Shown: in pieces, positions 19,501 through 31,830 of the stretch | Numbering within the stretch: the first letter of the stretch is position 1 | How the letters are laid out: the number at the start of each line of letters is the position of its first letter | Source of the DNA: Lineus longissimus | Lineage: Eukaryota > Nemertea > Pilidiophora > Heteronemertea > Lineidae | Assembly: GCF_910592395.1 (NCBI RefSeq) | Contig: NC_088320.1 | Coordinates: forward strand, 14,818,501-14,882,500 | Reading direction: 5' to 3' | DNA length: 64,000 nucleotides | Translations under genes and position numbers: made by a program | Notes under the pieces: model-generated | Database searches by the model: none | The model's input: only the letters and a program-made list of their open reading frames with translations | What the model was told of the DNA's origin: nothing

Positions 19501-22319
19501 ACTTGTACACAGACAAATTAATGTCATTTATAGCTTATTTTCGCAATCAAATTTTTATACACGATGACATATGACTGATATCGACAGCGAGACAGCAACC
19601 CAGGGAAGGCTTGGATTGAGGTCTGTACGATATCCCGAGGCAAAATTGAAGTCCTGGTGTTTATTATTTTATGATTGAATTACGTGCGATATCAAGTGAC
19701 GTCATCGATGTGTATGCAAATTTTTATTACCTAGTCAGAGAGCTTTTATTTTTAGATATTACCAGAGGTCGATGTAATCGAACTTAGGAGCTGGCAATGA
19801 CAACTGGTAGACGAGGTTGACTGAACAGTGTAGCTCAAAACCTACAACTTATGATATCTTCTTAACTATTCAATCGTTTTCAATGCGATTTGCACAAGGT
19901 TGTCGCAAATGGTGTTGTCTGTATGATCATGATGATTACAATTTAGTGCATTATTGTCTTCATTATTTAATCGCCAATTTACAAAAGGTCCAAAAAATAC
20001 TTTTTTATTTCTTGAAAAAACCCACAAAAAAACAATGGTGTTGTAGTACAGCAAATAAGAAGACTTCCTGGTGTGTTTTCATGTTGATATCTGACACTAG
20101 TTCTGAAATAGCAGACTTTTTCTGGCTGAATATCAACCTTGGATAATTCATTGTGGTGACTTCTGAAACTGTTTCACTACACTGTAAGCTAAGAACATGG
20201 CTACCCTCCTAAGGAACTGGTCACACACAATTGTATCCACATAACATAACATAATTATACACTACCAGCAAGATTTAACAAAGAGTGTTCTTTATGATTT
20301 GTGCTAAAACACATCTATTCAACAGCCGTGGAAGTGTAATAAGTGACCAGTTGTCCAGTTCATAACGGTGTCAATAACCCTAATAAAAGTATGCCCATGA
20401 ATGGGATAATTATGTCCCTCCTTCAATGAATGAGGTTTGAATAATTGTTGTGCAATAATTGGAATACTAAAAGGTATAACCTATTAAAACTTGTCTTTTC
20501 TTGTTAACACATGACTCTACATATTGTGGTACATGGCACACTGCATGTTGAGGTGGTAAAAGTTTTGGCACATTTCAAAGGTAAATAGAAATAGGCCTAG
20601 TATCCATTGCATGTTGACATCTTGCAGAAAAAGCAGGATAGCTCGAAACCAAGATAAGATATCAACATGAAAACAGCCCAGAAAGTCTTAGTTCTTGCTG
20701 TTCTACAACTCTAGTGATTTTTTGGTGGAATCTTTCCTGAAAGTCATAGGTGTTGATATTGATTTGAGCAAGACTGTACATGCGTTATCGAATTGTGTCA
20801 CGCAATGATGATGGCTACGATGGACCTTAAAACGAATGTTGCCAGTTTCAACTTGTCGCATGTTCTACAGCGGTTTTATTGTTTTTAATATTCATTTTCA
20901 GACAGCCAGAGCAAGACTGCTGTTGGAATATTGAAGGGAAATGTGTCCGTCTGGGTACTTTTCACCCTTTCTAATCCGGACGCATGCACACAAGGAGTTA
21001 CATGTCCAATGTCGAAAGGAACAAGATACACCTTTAAGACATCAGTAAACATATATCAGGAATATCCACCTGTAAGTTTTTAAGCATCTGACAAAAACAT
21101 CAGGGCATAGCGACATAAAGTATATCTGAATCATTTTCAAATAAATTCAAAGTTCTAAAAAAGCATACTAAACCACTATCATTTGTCTGCACACAGCTAG
21201 CATGGCAGTTTTGAAATTATTTTATGTACATTCACGAATTAGTATTGAATTAGTATTGAAAACTTGTATCCCAAAATAAAGTTACCTAAATTGAAAAATG
21301 TAAATTGTAATTGAAAAAGGTAAATTGTAGCATGACGGTCGATATCACGAGGGTGCAGATTAACAGTTATGAAAAGGGACACGTTGTGGAACGATGACTT
21401 TTGGAAGTCTAGGGTCGCCACCTCCTTGGGGTCTGATGGACCAGCGAATCGATGCTGGCCAATGACAATCGAGGTGGCTGATCACATGCAATCCAACTAG
21501 TCGGCCCTTTTAACAGCGTGTCCCTCCATCCAACACCAGAGGCGACTCAACAAATGTGGACTCCTTGTATCACCTATATGGTATGTGCAGCGGAGTTTTC
21601 AAAGAGATAACAGACTTCGATTTAATCTTCTCCGATCATTCACTTGATCCAATCAACGGTGGTCTCTACTCCCCAGATTCAAGAGCTAGTCCAGCACCCA
21701 TCAATGTAAGCCTTGTCCAACTCCGAAGGGCTCAACAACATCAGTATCTGTGCTGGTATGACCTGTGTCCGTTAGCAATTTCAAAGCATTAAATTTTATT
21801 AATAAGACATGCTGATATCAATAAAACTGACTATCTGATGCGTTGCAATGGTCGATTTCATCGCGAAATGCGAAAATAAATTAAGTGCGAAAATATTCAG
21901 GTTTATAACATTGGGTGATATGAATAAAGACTAGCAAATGCTTTTACTCCGGTTTTGTACAGAAAGGCCTAGTGTAAATGTACAAGGAGATTTAGATAAA
22001 AGCATTTGCTAGTCTTTATTCATATCACCCAATAGCTCTAATCGTTATTTGACTCGGTAGAACGATATGATTGACGCTGCTACAGTTTTGGGTTTTGCAT
22101 AATTAAGATTTAGTTTCAATGAATTGATATACTGTTAAGGTGTTAGAAAAGTGCCCGCACCCCCCCCCCCCCCACCACAACCACATATTTCTAAAGGCCG
22201 CTGAATTGATATTGATTGGATCTTTCTCGTTTCAGATTCGTGTGGAGTTTCAATTGCAACTGAAGGACGACAACTACAAGGATATTATATGCGTACGATT
22301 TCCAAGCGAAATAATGTAG
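16545..22319 (+). CDS. NPC2/ML-domain protein, copy B; exons 16545-16620, 18541-18648, 20902-21071, 22236-22319
   Basis: Exon sizes (76, 108, 170, 84) and phases are identical to copy A and give a 145-aa product with the same signal peptide and CTQGVTCPMSKGTRYTF centre. It is the most diverged copy: exon 3 encodes VGILKGNVSVWVLFTLSNPD and exon 4 begins IRVEFQ where A has IRLVMQ. The changes lie mostly in strands expected to line the lipid pocket, so ligand preference may differ (inference). Intron 1 contains a 316-bp insertion, intron 2 an extra 1.95 kb, and intron 3 a foldback element. Confidence 0.88.
17411..17686. repeat. Invertible segment, reverse orientation (unit B)
   Basis: 276 bp; reverse complement of the unit C segment at 32697-32972, between the same outer flanks. 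Confidence 0.85.
17691..18006. mobile_element. 316-bp insertion with possible AGGTAA target duplication
   Basis: Present only in unit B. AGGTAA occurs at 17685-17690 and again at 18001-18006, while unit D has a single AGGTAA at this position. It begins with TGAA tandem repeats and contains ATAGCGGCTG and GGCGCTTTACAAAGC blocks; it has no reading frame of note. Probably a SINE-like or other short interspersed element, family not identified. Confidence 0.6.
18766..20716. other. 1.95-kb segment in intron 2 of copy B, absent from A and C
   Basis: Lies between GACGTCGCG and ATTTTTTGG, which are contiguous in units A (about 8310) and C (about 33725). Unit D carries the same segment from 62393 to beyond the window end. 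No target duplication, terminal repeats or convincing reading frame are visible, so I cannot tell insertion in B/D from deletion in A/C. It is AT-rich, with GTGACGTCATCGATG near 19698. Confidence 0.7.
21072..22235 (+). other. Intron 3 of NPC2-like gene B
   Basis: No gene seen. Holds a 122-bp foldback element (21911-22032) and a poly-C tract near 22160. Confidence 0.7.
21911..22032. mobile_element. 122-bp foldback element with 36-bp perfect inverted repeats
   Basis: Arms 21911-21946 and 21997-22032 are exact reverse complements and begin TTGGGTGATATGAATAAAG. Units A and C lack it at the same place (ATAACAATA). No multi-base target duplication is evident. Confidence 0.85.
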
Positions 22320-24080
22320 CACATCAACACTATTATACAAAAGCTTCGAGATCATCTCAAACTAAATTCAACCCACTAGCTGGAATTGTCTGACAGTGCT
22401 CACCACAGTATTACATTTGATTTGTCGTTTGCCATGTGTGAATTCACTGCATAACTCCTGAGGAAGAAATCCTTTACTGCAGGGCATTTAAATAGATCGA
22501 AAAACTCTGCATTTTGATCATCACTAAACTGAGTTTGATGGAACAAATAACAATCCAGTCTAGGCACCCTGTTTGAACATTTCAGCTGCTCTGTTAATTT
22601 AGGTCAAACAATGTCTTAACATCCTCTCCGGCATAGAAGCTTAAATTGTACAATGGTTCATGGCCAGTCATATGATAAGGCTAGACATGCCAATGTTTTA
22701 GTCCTAGGGAAACGGCGCCTTAGAAAATCGTTAGTTTAGTTTGATGTTCATGTTAGCATATACCATAGCATAGTAAAGTAGAGAGTGAATAAAACATGGT
22801 ATGCTTCTAATATGTGTGTTAATTTATTCAACTCCTAAGTGATTCCGCGATACTGTCGAGTTTGCCTAACACCAAATAAGTGAGCTTTTTATACACCAGT
22901 CATCTTTTTGTACAGCATTTTAATACATCTGTTTGTAGACAAACATTTGCCTTACAGTTGGGGTTGCCACTGTGTTTCCCTATCAGTTTGTTTACATTAT
23001 TAATTATGGTCCGGATCAGCAGGTGGCGGCAGACGAAACCGCTCTTAGAATATCGAGGTAACATCAAATATGCACAGGCGGCATGGCTAGTTTTGGGTAC
23101 TTGTGTCCTTTTTAAAAGCGTAACGCCAGTGCACAAACAGCACTATCTATTTGCAGTAATAGTCACACCGAATACCAACAGGTGGCAGGGCGGACGAATA
23201 TCATACTGCGCCAAAACATTTTCGAAAATCGCCGTCGTATAATAGAGGGAGAAAAATTTTTTTCCGCGAGATGCATGTCTTGCATTCAAAAACATGTTGT
23301 CATCATGTTTCATATTATGTTTTCTTTTCAAGTATGACCTTATGTCGAGCTTTCTCGTACGGCAAAACATAGGGTTCATGTCAACACACTCTAATTAGCA
23401 GAACAATACTGTTGGTAAAATAAGCAACCTTAAATTATTGGAATCATTATTACTACACACAGCAAAATGAATAATAAATAGTAGAAAGCGGAAACTGAAA
23501 ATGCCAAACGCTAAAAATCAGTGAAATTACAGAGTATTATATAACGCAGATTAATGACTGCATAGTATTTTAGCCCTTCAATCATTGAAATCAAATATCG
23601 GCGCAATGCACTTATACTAGACTGTGAAATGATGCTATTCGAGGGACGATAACCCCATGATTAAATGAGCCGAACAGTCTTGTCGACCGACAATTCTCAC
23701 TTCGAAACTACGGTATGCTTGCATGTGCTCAACAGCTATGCACGTTGAACTACTGCGCATCCATGTTTAACGTGGGACAATGAAATTGTGTAATATGCCC
23801 CCCCCCCCGAGCCAACAGCCTCCAAGCCTCCGCACACACAAAGTTTTATTCGTTGATTTTGTTGAATTTATTTGTCGAGTGAAAAATACTTGATTTCAAC
23901 TTGATGATCCTAATTGTAATAGTATGTGGGATGAAATACCTGGCTTTCATGCGGCGAACATTTGTATTATGTCTTGCTGACAACATATCAGTCGCATATA
24001 TCTTGCTGACAAATAGAAGTGAGTAAAGAACACAAACCCCAATGGAACCGACTTCATCAAAGTGTTGATTACATTGGAAA
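22320..24080. other. 3' flank of NPC2-like gene B
   Basis: No gene seen. AATAAA at 22788-22793, CTCF-like motifs at 23016-23029 and 23175-23188, poly-C near 23800. GACTTC at 24050-24055 is the empty Polinton site. Confidence 0.6.
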
Positions 24081-24620
24081 CAGCGCGTTAAACCACCACC
24101 ACTTACTTATACCGAAGTTCTCTCAGCCGTCTATTCATTTTTCATCCAGTCGGCCAATTTCCTATTCCAAACAAAACTCTCTGTAATTTTCTCACATCGG
24201 TTTCCAAATGAGACTCTCCGTGAATCACCTCAAATTACGTCACAATTTTCCCCCTTATTCAATAATGATCGACGTCAACACCTCCATGATGGTGAACTCG
24301 AACTCCTTTTAGCAATCGGACTACCACTGCAGATAACCACAGAATATGGATTGAAACGCAGCATAACCCTCTTCGTCATCCTATCAGTCAATGGAACACG
24401 AGATAAGAACAGTGTGAAAAGAGAACATTATTTCTGCAAACCTATTCAAAAAGTTTCGATTCAATCACACTAGATGCGTAGCTTTAAAAGCAAATATCCA
24501 CCTTGCAACTGGAGAAATTACTATATCGGTCTTTTGTTCGGTTTTGGTGACAAGCCATTTCACACTTCAATTAGGCCACCTAATGAACTCTATTATTCTC
24601 TTCTAATTTATCAACGTGCT
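24081..24620. repeat. GPCR-flanking repeat module, copy 3
   Basis: Near-identical to the module at 11560; followed by the same spacing to the GPCR C-terminal fragment. Confidence 0.6.
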
Positions 24621-24709
24621 TTGACGCCGGCAGCTAAATAGGTCTAACGATGTGAGCTAGGGGGTATTTACGGACATTTCAATGCCATATTTATTTTTTG
24701 TTGCATTCA

Positions 24710-24930
24710 AACACCTTCTCCAATGCCTGTCTAAACCGACGGCCCGTTGCACAGTACATGTAGATGAAAAACATGACAAAGCTGTTTAAATTGCTCAAAA
24801 AGTATGAAATATTGAGAATACCAAAATTGGTCTAGTCGATATCGAGACTTGAAGAGGATGGAATTAGTCAACGTATTTGTGATATCTCGCCTGGGAGATG
24901 AAAAATCAATGCCTCTGTGACAGCCGGGTT
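24710..24930 (-). pseudogene. GPCR C-terminal fragment (unit B, first)
   Basis: Same TM7/C-tail remnant as at 12176-12410. Confidence 0.7.
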
Positions 24931-25116
24931 GCTTACATGTATATCATTGAGGAGCCGTGTTGCTTCATAGAGATGTTATGATGTTTTATTTTTCTAATAC
25001 CGGGAAATTGTATTGATGATGGTCTATTTTATTCTTATTGTCCAGATACCACATGCTATGGCTATATTGTGAGAGAAAATCATTTGTTTTCTGACATTCT
25101 ACTCCCAAACCAAATA

Positions 25117-26145
25117 TCAGTTTTGGTTACATTTGAATACATTTCCCAAGGCTTGTCTAAACCGTCGTCCCAATGCACAGTAGATGAAGAAATTGACAAA
25201 ACTGTTCAAATTGCTCAGAAAGTAGGAAATATCGAGAACGCCCAGATAGGCATCAAAGTCGATATCGAGACCTGAATATGATTGAATTAATCCAAGTACT
25301 TGGGAAAGCCCGCCCGGGAGTTCTAGAATTATAAATATCACCACCACTGTGACCACTCTATGCGTAACCATCTTAATCAGTTTGGCTCGCTCTGCGTCTT
25401 TCTTGGTTAGGTGTCTAGTAGTCGCCTGATTTAGGCTCAATGATATCAAGCGAGTGAAGATTATAAGGCTCGTTATTGGTATCAATGAATTAATAATGAT
25501 ATGAATGACTCTAATGTAGGTGTTGCGGAAGTAATAGTTAAAGAACAAAGCTGTGTACTTCCACCAGGGTAGGATCATACGTGAGCAAGGGTCGTAACGA
25601 AATGACACCTCGTACGAGAGGAACAGGGGTATTCGATACAAGAAGGCGCAAAAAAAGATTGCGGATAGCGAAATGTAGGCATTCCTCTTAGTGCATAAAG
25701 CTGCCGCCAACAGTGGCCTGCAGACTGCAATGAATCGCTCAGTGGCAACACAAATAGTGATATAGATGGATGAAGTCTTTGAAAAGAAAATCATTGTGCG
25801 GAGATAACTGTATGCGTGCGCATGCAACAAAATATACTCGAACCAAAACCCCGTATACAGGGCCTGCATTGATTCACCAAATACTTGCGAAATCAAGACT
25901 AAACTATCGGTTACTGCTAAACCTTGTAGCAGCACTGAAGTTGATGTGTATGGCCGCTCATATCCTATACCAATAATTGCAAGTATATTTGCTGGAAAGC
26001 CAATTACTGCCATGATTAATGTTAATGGTACATTAACGGTGAAAACCGCAAAATCATAGTAACCAAGCAAGGGATAAATCGGATACAAACATATTCCATT
26101 CTCTCTGGATATGGTGAAAGGAATGGTCTCGGTGGTTGTCGCCAT
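25117..26145 (-). CDS. Class A GPCR, copy 2, intronless (342 aa)
   Basis: Same architecture as copy 1 with ATERFIAVC at the end of TM3 and NSFVNFFIYC in TM7. It lacks two residues in the first extracellular loop (ALYTGFW where copy 1 has ALYNYTGFW), which removes an N-glycosylation-type NYT site. Start ATG is the conserved MATT start; no upstream in-frame ATG. Intact. Confidence 0.9.
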   Translation of the reverse strand: MATTTETIPFTISRENGICLYPIYPLLGYYDFAVFTVNVPLTLIMAVIGFPANILAIIGIGYERPYTSTSVLLQGLAVTDSLVLISQVFGESMQALYTGFWFEYILLHAHAYSYLRTMIFFSKTSSIYITICVATERFIAVCRPLLAAALCTKRNAYISLSAIFFCAFLYRIPLFLSYEVSFRYDPCSRMILPWWKYTALFFNYYFRNTYIRVIHIIINSLIPITSLIIFTRLISLSLNQATTRHLTKKDAERAKLIKMVTHRVVTVVVIFIILELPGGLSQVLGLIQSYSGLDIDFDAYLGVLDISYFLSNLNSFVNFFIYCALGRRFRQALGNVFKCNQN

Positions 26146-26203
26146 CGCAGCTGGTTTTAACCTTCAAATCTACGAGCATAAAATATTACTTTTTTTATAA
26201 CAT

Positions 26204-26416
26204 CTAGTTCACCAGTTGGCATCCCTGGATAAAGAAGCTCTTGGTTACACGACAGACCAATTTTCTGGTCGTTACTGCGATATGTGTATCACCCCGTTGC
26301 GTGTAAACGGCGAATAACACCAAATTATAGAAACAAATCAAGCAAAGTGTGGGATACAAACATAGTCCACACTTTATGGATGTGCTGAAAAAAGTGGACT
26401 CGCCAGTTGTCATCAT
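26204..26416 (-). pseudogene. GPCR N-terminal fragment (unit B)
   Basis: Counterpart of 13681-13926; similarity to full GPCRs ends within TM1. Confidence 0.65.
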
Positions 26417-26859
26417 CGTAGATGTTTTTTACCTTAAAATCTACGAGCAAATCATCACATTTTTACAAAAACAATGCTACTAGCTTTGGCTGTAGTTTCC
26501 ATCAGGCATTTTGACAGGTGGCTCTCTGGATAAAGAAGCTCTCGGTTAAGGTCAAAATTGATGAACTAATCTTCTGGTCGATGCTGCGTATCACTGCCTT
26601 GTCGAGGTGACGTCATGATCCAGATTTATTTGGTGAATGGAATGAGAAAGACCTGACTTATTCAAACTGGTTTTTCAATGTTGCATGAAATACCCAACTT
26701 TCATGCGGCGTCCAGTAAACATTTGTGTTTTGGCTTATATATTGCCGACTAACTGGAGCGATTAAATAAAACAAAACCCAAAGAAAATGATTTCATCAAG
26801 GTATTGATTATCATCGAAAACAAGGCATCATTATTTGCCAGATATTAAACTTTGTTCCA

Positions 26860-27330
26860 ACACCAACACCTAACGAAGTTCTCTTAGCCGCCTATTCGTT
26901 TTTCATTAAGTTGGCCAATTTCCAATTCCTGTTGGACAGTTCGAACAAAACTCTTTGTAAATTTCTCACATCCTGTCCAAATGAGACTGTCTGTGCATCA
27001 TCTGAAATTACTTGACAATATCCTCCTTTAACTTATGATATTGATCGACGTAAACACTTCCATGATGGTGAACTCGAACTCCTTTTAGCAATCGGACTAC
27101 CACTGCAGAGAACCAGCGAATATGGATAGAAACGCAGCATAACGCTCTTCGTAAACCTATCAGCCAATGGAACATGTAATGGAAGAGTGTGAATAGAGAA
27201 TATAAAGTATATTTCTGTAAACCTACCCAAAAAGTTTCGATTCAATCCCACAAGATGTGTACCTTTGAAAACAAATATCCACCTTGCAACTGGAGAAATT
27301 ACTTCATGATATCGGTGTTGTGTTCGATTT
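26860..27330. repeat. GPCR-flanking repeat module, copy 4
   Basis: Same ordered blocks as the module at 14280. Confidence 0.55.
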
Positions 27331-27654
27331 TGGTGAAAACGGAATTTTGTTGAATGCTAAACAATGGAAGAAATCGCTTTAATGTTTAAGTTTACTGTGA
27401 GATGCAGTTCTTGTGAATATTGCTAACCGGTTCATTCATCGCAGTGATCATATATCCCATTAAACGTTCGCAGTCGCCTAATGATGTTATCACTAAATCT
27501 ACCAAGTCTAGCTAACAAGCAATTTTACACTTGAGTTATGCCACTTTATGAAATTTATTTTTCTCCTCTGATTTATCAACGTACTTTGACTCCGGCAGTT
27601 ATATAGGCTAATGATGTGGGCTAGGGGGTATTTACGGACATTTCACTGCCACAT

Positions 27655-27885
27655 TTTATTTTTGATTGCATTAAAACACCTTCTCCAATGCTTGTCTAAA
27701 CCGCCGGCCCGTTGCGCAGTAGATGAAAAAATTGACAAAGCTGTTTAAATTGCTCAGAAAGAATGAAATATTAAGAATACCAAAATTGGCATAGTCTATA
27801 TCGAGACTTGAATATGATGGAATTAGTCAACGTATTTGTCACGTCTCGCCTGGGAGATGTAAAATCAATACTACTTTGACAACCC
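27655..27885 (-). pseudogene. GPCR C-terminal fragment (unit B, second)
   Basis: TM7/C-tail remnant preceding the second, broken GPCR of this unit. Confidence 0.65.
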
Positions 27886-28526
27886 GATACGATACAGAGG
27901 AGCCGTGTTGCTTCACAGTGATCCTGCCATATTTCAAAGAGGGGCCGCGTCGCAACTTAGGGACGCTAAAATAATACAATTTTTTTATTACAGGGAGAGG
28001 CCGTGGCACTTCACAGTGACCATGAAATACATGTAGATATTTTAAAAGCCGCGTCGCTTCACAGAGATGTTATGACGTTGTATCTTTCCTATATGATGAA
28101 ATGCGTAGATGCAATGACGGGGACGAAGCTGAAAGTCGACATCGGGGCACTCGGGCAGCTGGAAGACGCTTCCCGCGCTTCGAATAACGAATAATGAGTT
28201 ATACTGGATGAGTTGAAACTAAATATAAAAAAAACTTCGAACGCTTTCAGAAAATTAGGTACTGATAAAACTTGGAAAAAAACCGCAAATATGTTGAAGT
28301 AGAAAACCGCCAACTCCTTTAAGATGGGGCTCCAAGAGCGAGGTGAATGCTTTTATTTTCGACGTCAATAAAAACAAAAGGTTTCATATGACTCAAAATC
28401 AGCTTGTTTCAATCACTGCTACTGTGCGATGTAGTCGCTTCTATTTTCGTTGTTGTCGGCAGCAAGAAAAGTCACCACCTAGATTTCAGAAGAAGATCGG
28501 AAACTCGTGTAATCTGGCATTATTAA
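27886..28526. other. Unit-B-specific stretch
   Basis: Found only once in the window. Holds short decayed repeats of GCCGCGTCGCTTCACAG type and a 63-codon plus-strand frame (28003-28194) with no recognised family. No gene I can support. Confidence 0.5.
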
Positions 28527-29569
28527 TTAACATCGGTGACACTGAAATACTCTCCGCAGGGCTTGTCTGAACCGTTGGCCCGTTGAACAGTAGATAAAGA
28601 AATTCACCAAACTGTTTAAATTGCTCAGAAAGTATGAAATTTCGAGAACTCCCCAATATATATAAATGTCTAAAGCGAGACTTGAGTATGATTGAATTGC
28701 TCCTAGCAGTGCGGAAAGCCCGCCTGGCATCTCCAGTGTTATAAATATAACCACCACGGTCACCACCCGAAACGTAACCATCCTCATTTGATTGTCTCGC
28801 TGTACGTCATTCTTGGTGAGATGAGAAGTAGCCGCTTGCTTTAGGCTAGATAATATCAAGCCAGTGAGGATTGTGAGACTAATTATCGGTATCAATGAAT
28901 TGATAAGGATATGAAGGCTTACTATGTATATGGTAAAGAAATAATAGTCAAAGTACAAGTCAGTATAATGCCACCAAGGCAAGATCGTACGCGAACAAGG
29001 GCTGTAACGGAATGCGACTCCGTATGAGAGGAACAGGGGGATTCTATACAAGAACGCCCCGAAACAAATCGCGAATAGAGAAATGTAGGCATTCCTTTTT
29101 GTGCATATAGCTGCCGCCCACAGAGGCCTGCAGACAGTGAATCGACAATGAATCGCTCAGTGGCAACACAAATGGTGATATAAATGGATGTAGTCTTTGA
29201 AAAGAAAATCAGTGTGCGGAGATAACTGTATGCGTGCGCATGAAACAAAATATACTCGAACCCAAAACCCGTGTAGTTGTACAAGTCTTGTAATGATTTG
29301 CCAAATACTACCGAAACCAAGACCAGACTGTCAGCAACGGCTAAACCTTGTAGCAGCAGCGACGTTGATGTGTATGGCCGCTCATATCCTACACCAATAA
29401 TTGCAAGTATATTTGCTGGAAAGCCAATTACTGCCATGATTAATGTTAATGGTACATTAACGGTGAAAACCGCCAAACCATAGAAACCAATCAAGGGATA
29501 TATTGGATACAAACATGTACCATTCTCTCTGGATATGGTGAAAGGAATGGCCTCGTTAGTTGTCGCCAT
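28527..29569 (-). pseudogene. Class A GPCR, copy 3, frameshifted
   Basis: The N-terminal half (from the MATT start at 29569 to ATERF at the end of TM3) and the C-terminal half (TM4 to C-tail, ending at 28527) are both recognisable but lie in different frames. The break is an 8-bp insertion around 29135-29147 relative to the other copies: CAGACAGTGAATCGACAATG where they have CAGACTGCAATG, apparently a local duplication of GAATCG. The C-terminal half is diverged from the intact copies. The N-terminal fragment and flank normally found upstream are missing here. Confidence 0.85.
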
Positions 29570-29699
29570 CGCAGCTGGTTTTAACCGTCAAATCTACGAG
29601 CATGAAATATTAATTTTTATAACATCTAGTTCACCAGTTGGCACCCCTGGATAAAGAAGCTCTTGGTTACACGATAGACCAATTTTCTGTTGGCCAAAT

Positions 29700-30175
29700 A
29701 TTTAAATTTGTTCCAACACTAACACTTAACGAAGTTCTCTTAGCCGCCTATTCGTTTTTCATTAAGTTGGCCAATTTCCAATTCCTGTTGGACAGTTCGA
29801 ACAAAATTCTCTGTAAATTTCTCACATCCTGTCCAAATGAGACTGTCTGTGCATCATCTGAAATTACTTCACAATATCCTCCTTTAACTTATGATATTGA
29901 TCGACGTAAACACCTCCATGATGGTGAACTCGAACTCTTTTTAGCAATTGGACTACCACTGCAGAGAACCACCGAATATGGATAGAAACGCAGCATAACC
30001 CTCTTCGTCAACCGATCAGTCAATGGGACACGTAATGAGAACAATGTGAATAGAGAATATATATTTCTGCAAACCTATTACGAAAGTTTCAATTCAATCA
30101 CACTGGATGCGTACCTTTGAAAATAAATATCCACCTTGCAACTGGAGAAATTGTTTTATAATATCGATGTTGTAT
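29700..30175. repeat. GPCR-flanking repeat module, copy 5
   Basis: Directly joined to the broken GPCR flank through a deletion around 29690; otherwise like copy 4. Confidence 0.55.
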
Positions 30176-31164
30176 TCTGTTTCGGTGATACGGAACATGA
30201 TATCGGTTTGTTGAATGCTGAACAACGCGAGAAATCGAACGATTATTGTTGGAGGCAGCTCTTCTGTGTATATTGCTGAACGGTTCATACATCACTGTAA
30301 TCACCCCCCCCCCCCTCCCCCACACCCCCACCCCACCGTCCCATTCTAGACCTCTAATCTTTATCCACATGTCTAAAGTTAGCACCAAGGTTACTAAACC
30401 GTTAGTAATAGCAATAGTATAACACCGTAAAGACGGAGGTTGATTCAATGTTCATTCCCAGAAGTCATTACCTTTAGGTCTCATGATTCCGGAAACGAAG
30501 CACCATTTCTTTAAGTATCTAAAGCACTTGTCCTGAAGCAAATTGAGACAAGGAACACTTACTCCTACTAAATTTGTGTCGTCAGAAGTTTTAAAATGAT
30601 GTTGAGCTCTCCTGACGCCACGTTTGGTGTTCAGAAGATCACACTGATAAAATGTCGTGAAAAAAATAATTTTGCTTTGCTTTAAAAACGGCAGCTTAAT
30701 TAGAGTAGTGAGCGAAGATAAGTTTTTTTCTGCATGCGTCTGTTAACTACAGCTCTGGCGGTATTTATTCAGTCCAGGTTATACATAATACGTTCCTGAA
30801 TTGTTATCAATGTCAATTAGGCGAACATCGCGCATACAGGCTGCACCAACAGTATTCAAATGTTTAGGTACATAACACAATGAAAGTGATTTTAACCCTC
30901 CGAGCTGTGTTCAATCGGAAATTAAAATCCTGATGGTATACGTATGTCAGTCACTCCTGACAAAAAGAAGTTTTTGAAGACTAAAAAAACACCTTGGGGT
31001 CAACATCGGACTCGATCGGGGAACATCATCCTCTAGCAACCATGCAGGGTCAGACGTGTGCTCCCTTCGCAGCTGGTAGAGTGAAATGCCCTGACGCTCA
31101 GGAAGGGAGAATATATCGAATAGGACCCGAGGAACATAGCACCCTCTTTATATCAGACCTGGAT
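30176..31164. other. Unit B/C spacer
   Basis: No gene seen. Poly-C tract near 30303. It lacks the TA-flanked MITE found in the A/B and C/D spacers. The 116-codon frame at 30994-31344 reflects lack of stops in the spacer and shows no family features. Confidence 0.6.
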
Positions 31165-31830
31165 AACATAAATACGCACCCAAAAATGATTATAATCTCT
31201 TGTCCCAACACTGCAGAAGACCTCATGGATGGGGAGGCTCCTTTTGTACAAGTATCATTTCAGGAACACATTTCTGGTTATGAAGGATTATTGAATAGCT
31301 ACATACATCAAGTATCAGCTATTGTTTATCACATGATAAGTTGATAACTGTAGCATCATGCTTGGTACATTTGGAACCTTGTTGATCTTGCCATGTAATG
31401 TTTAGCCCTTATGTCACAGGAAAAGATATCCTGCATAGTGGGGCAAGTTTGCATGATGCAAGTTTAGATTTCAAAATATATATTTAGTGTCCAATTCTTA
31501 ACCATGATCCGTCAGAACAATACAGGGCTGAACGCATTTTCCAGGACGACTTTCTACTCCCAGCCCAGTCTTACGTAAGTAGATCCAGAGTATAATAATC
31601 ATGATGTTCGCCATGCACCTGCCAACTGAACATACTCATTGGCAATGCAATTACGCAACCTTTCTCCTCCATATTAATGGTATTGAAATAATGGCCAACC
31701 AAGGTGCGCCAAACGCCACGCTTATCATATATTACATCATATGAGGATGTATAAAGCCTAGCTTTGAACTAACTCGTCATTCAAGCGGTCAGAAAGACTT
31801 CTGTTGGTCTCCTTCGTTTAATTCCACACT
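31165..31830 (+). promoter_or_regulatory. Upstream region of NPC2-like gene C, with TATA box at 31750-31756
   Basis: No gene. Includes the uninterrupted AATACG site (31171-31176) matching the left Polinton junction. Confidence 0.6.

Noticed and set aside
29638-29985. 115-codon plus-strand frame in the GPCR-flanking module
   Set aside because: Other copies of the module have stops or frameshifts in this frame; no recognised domain.
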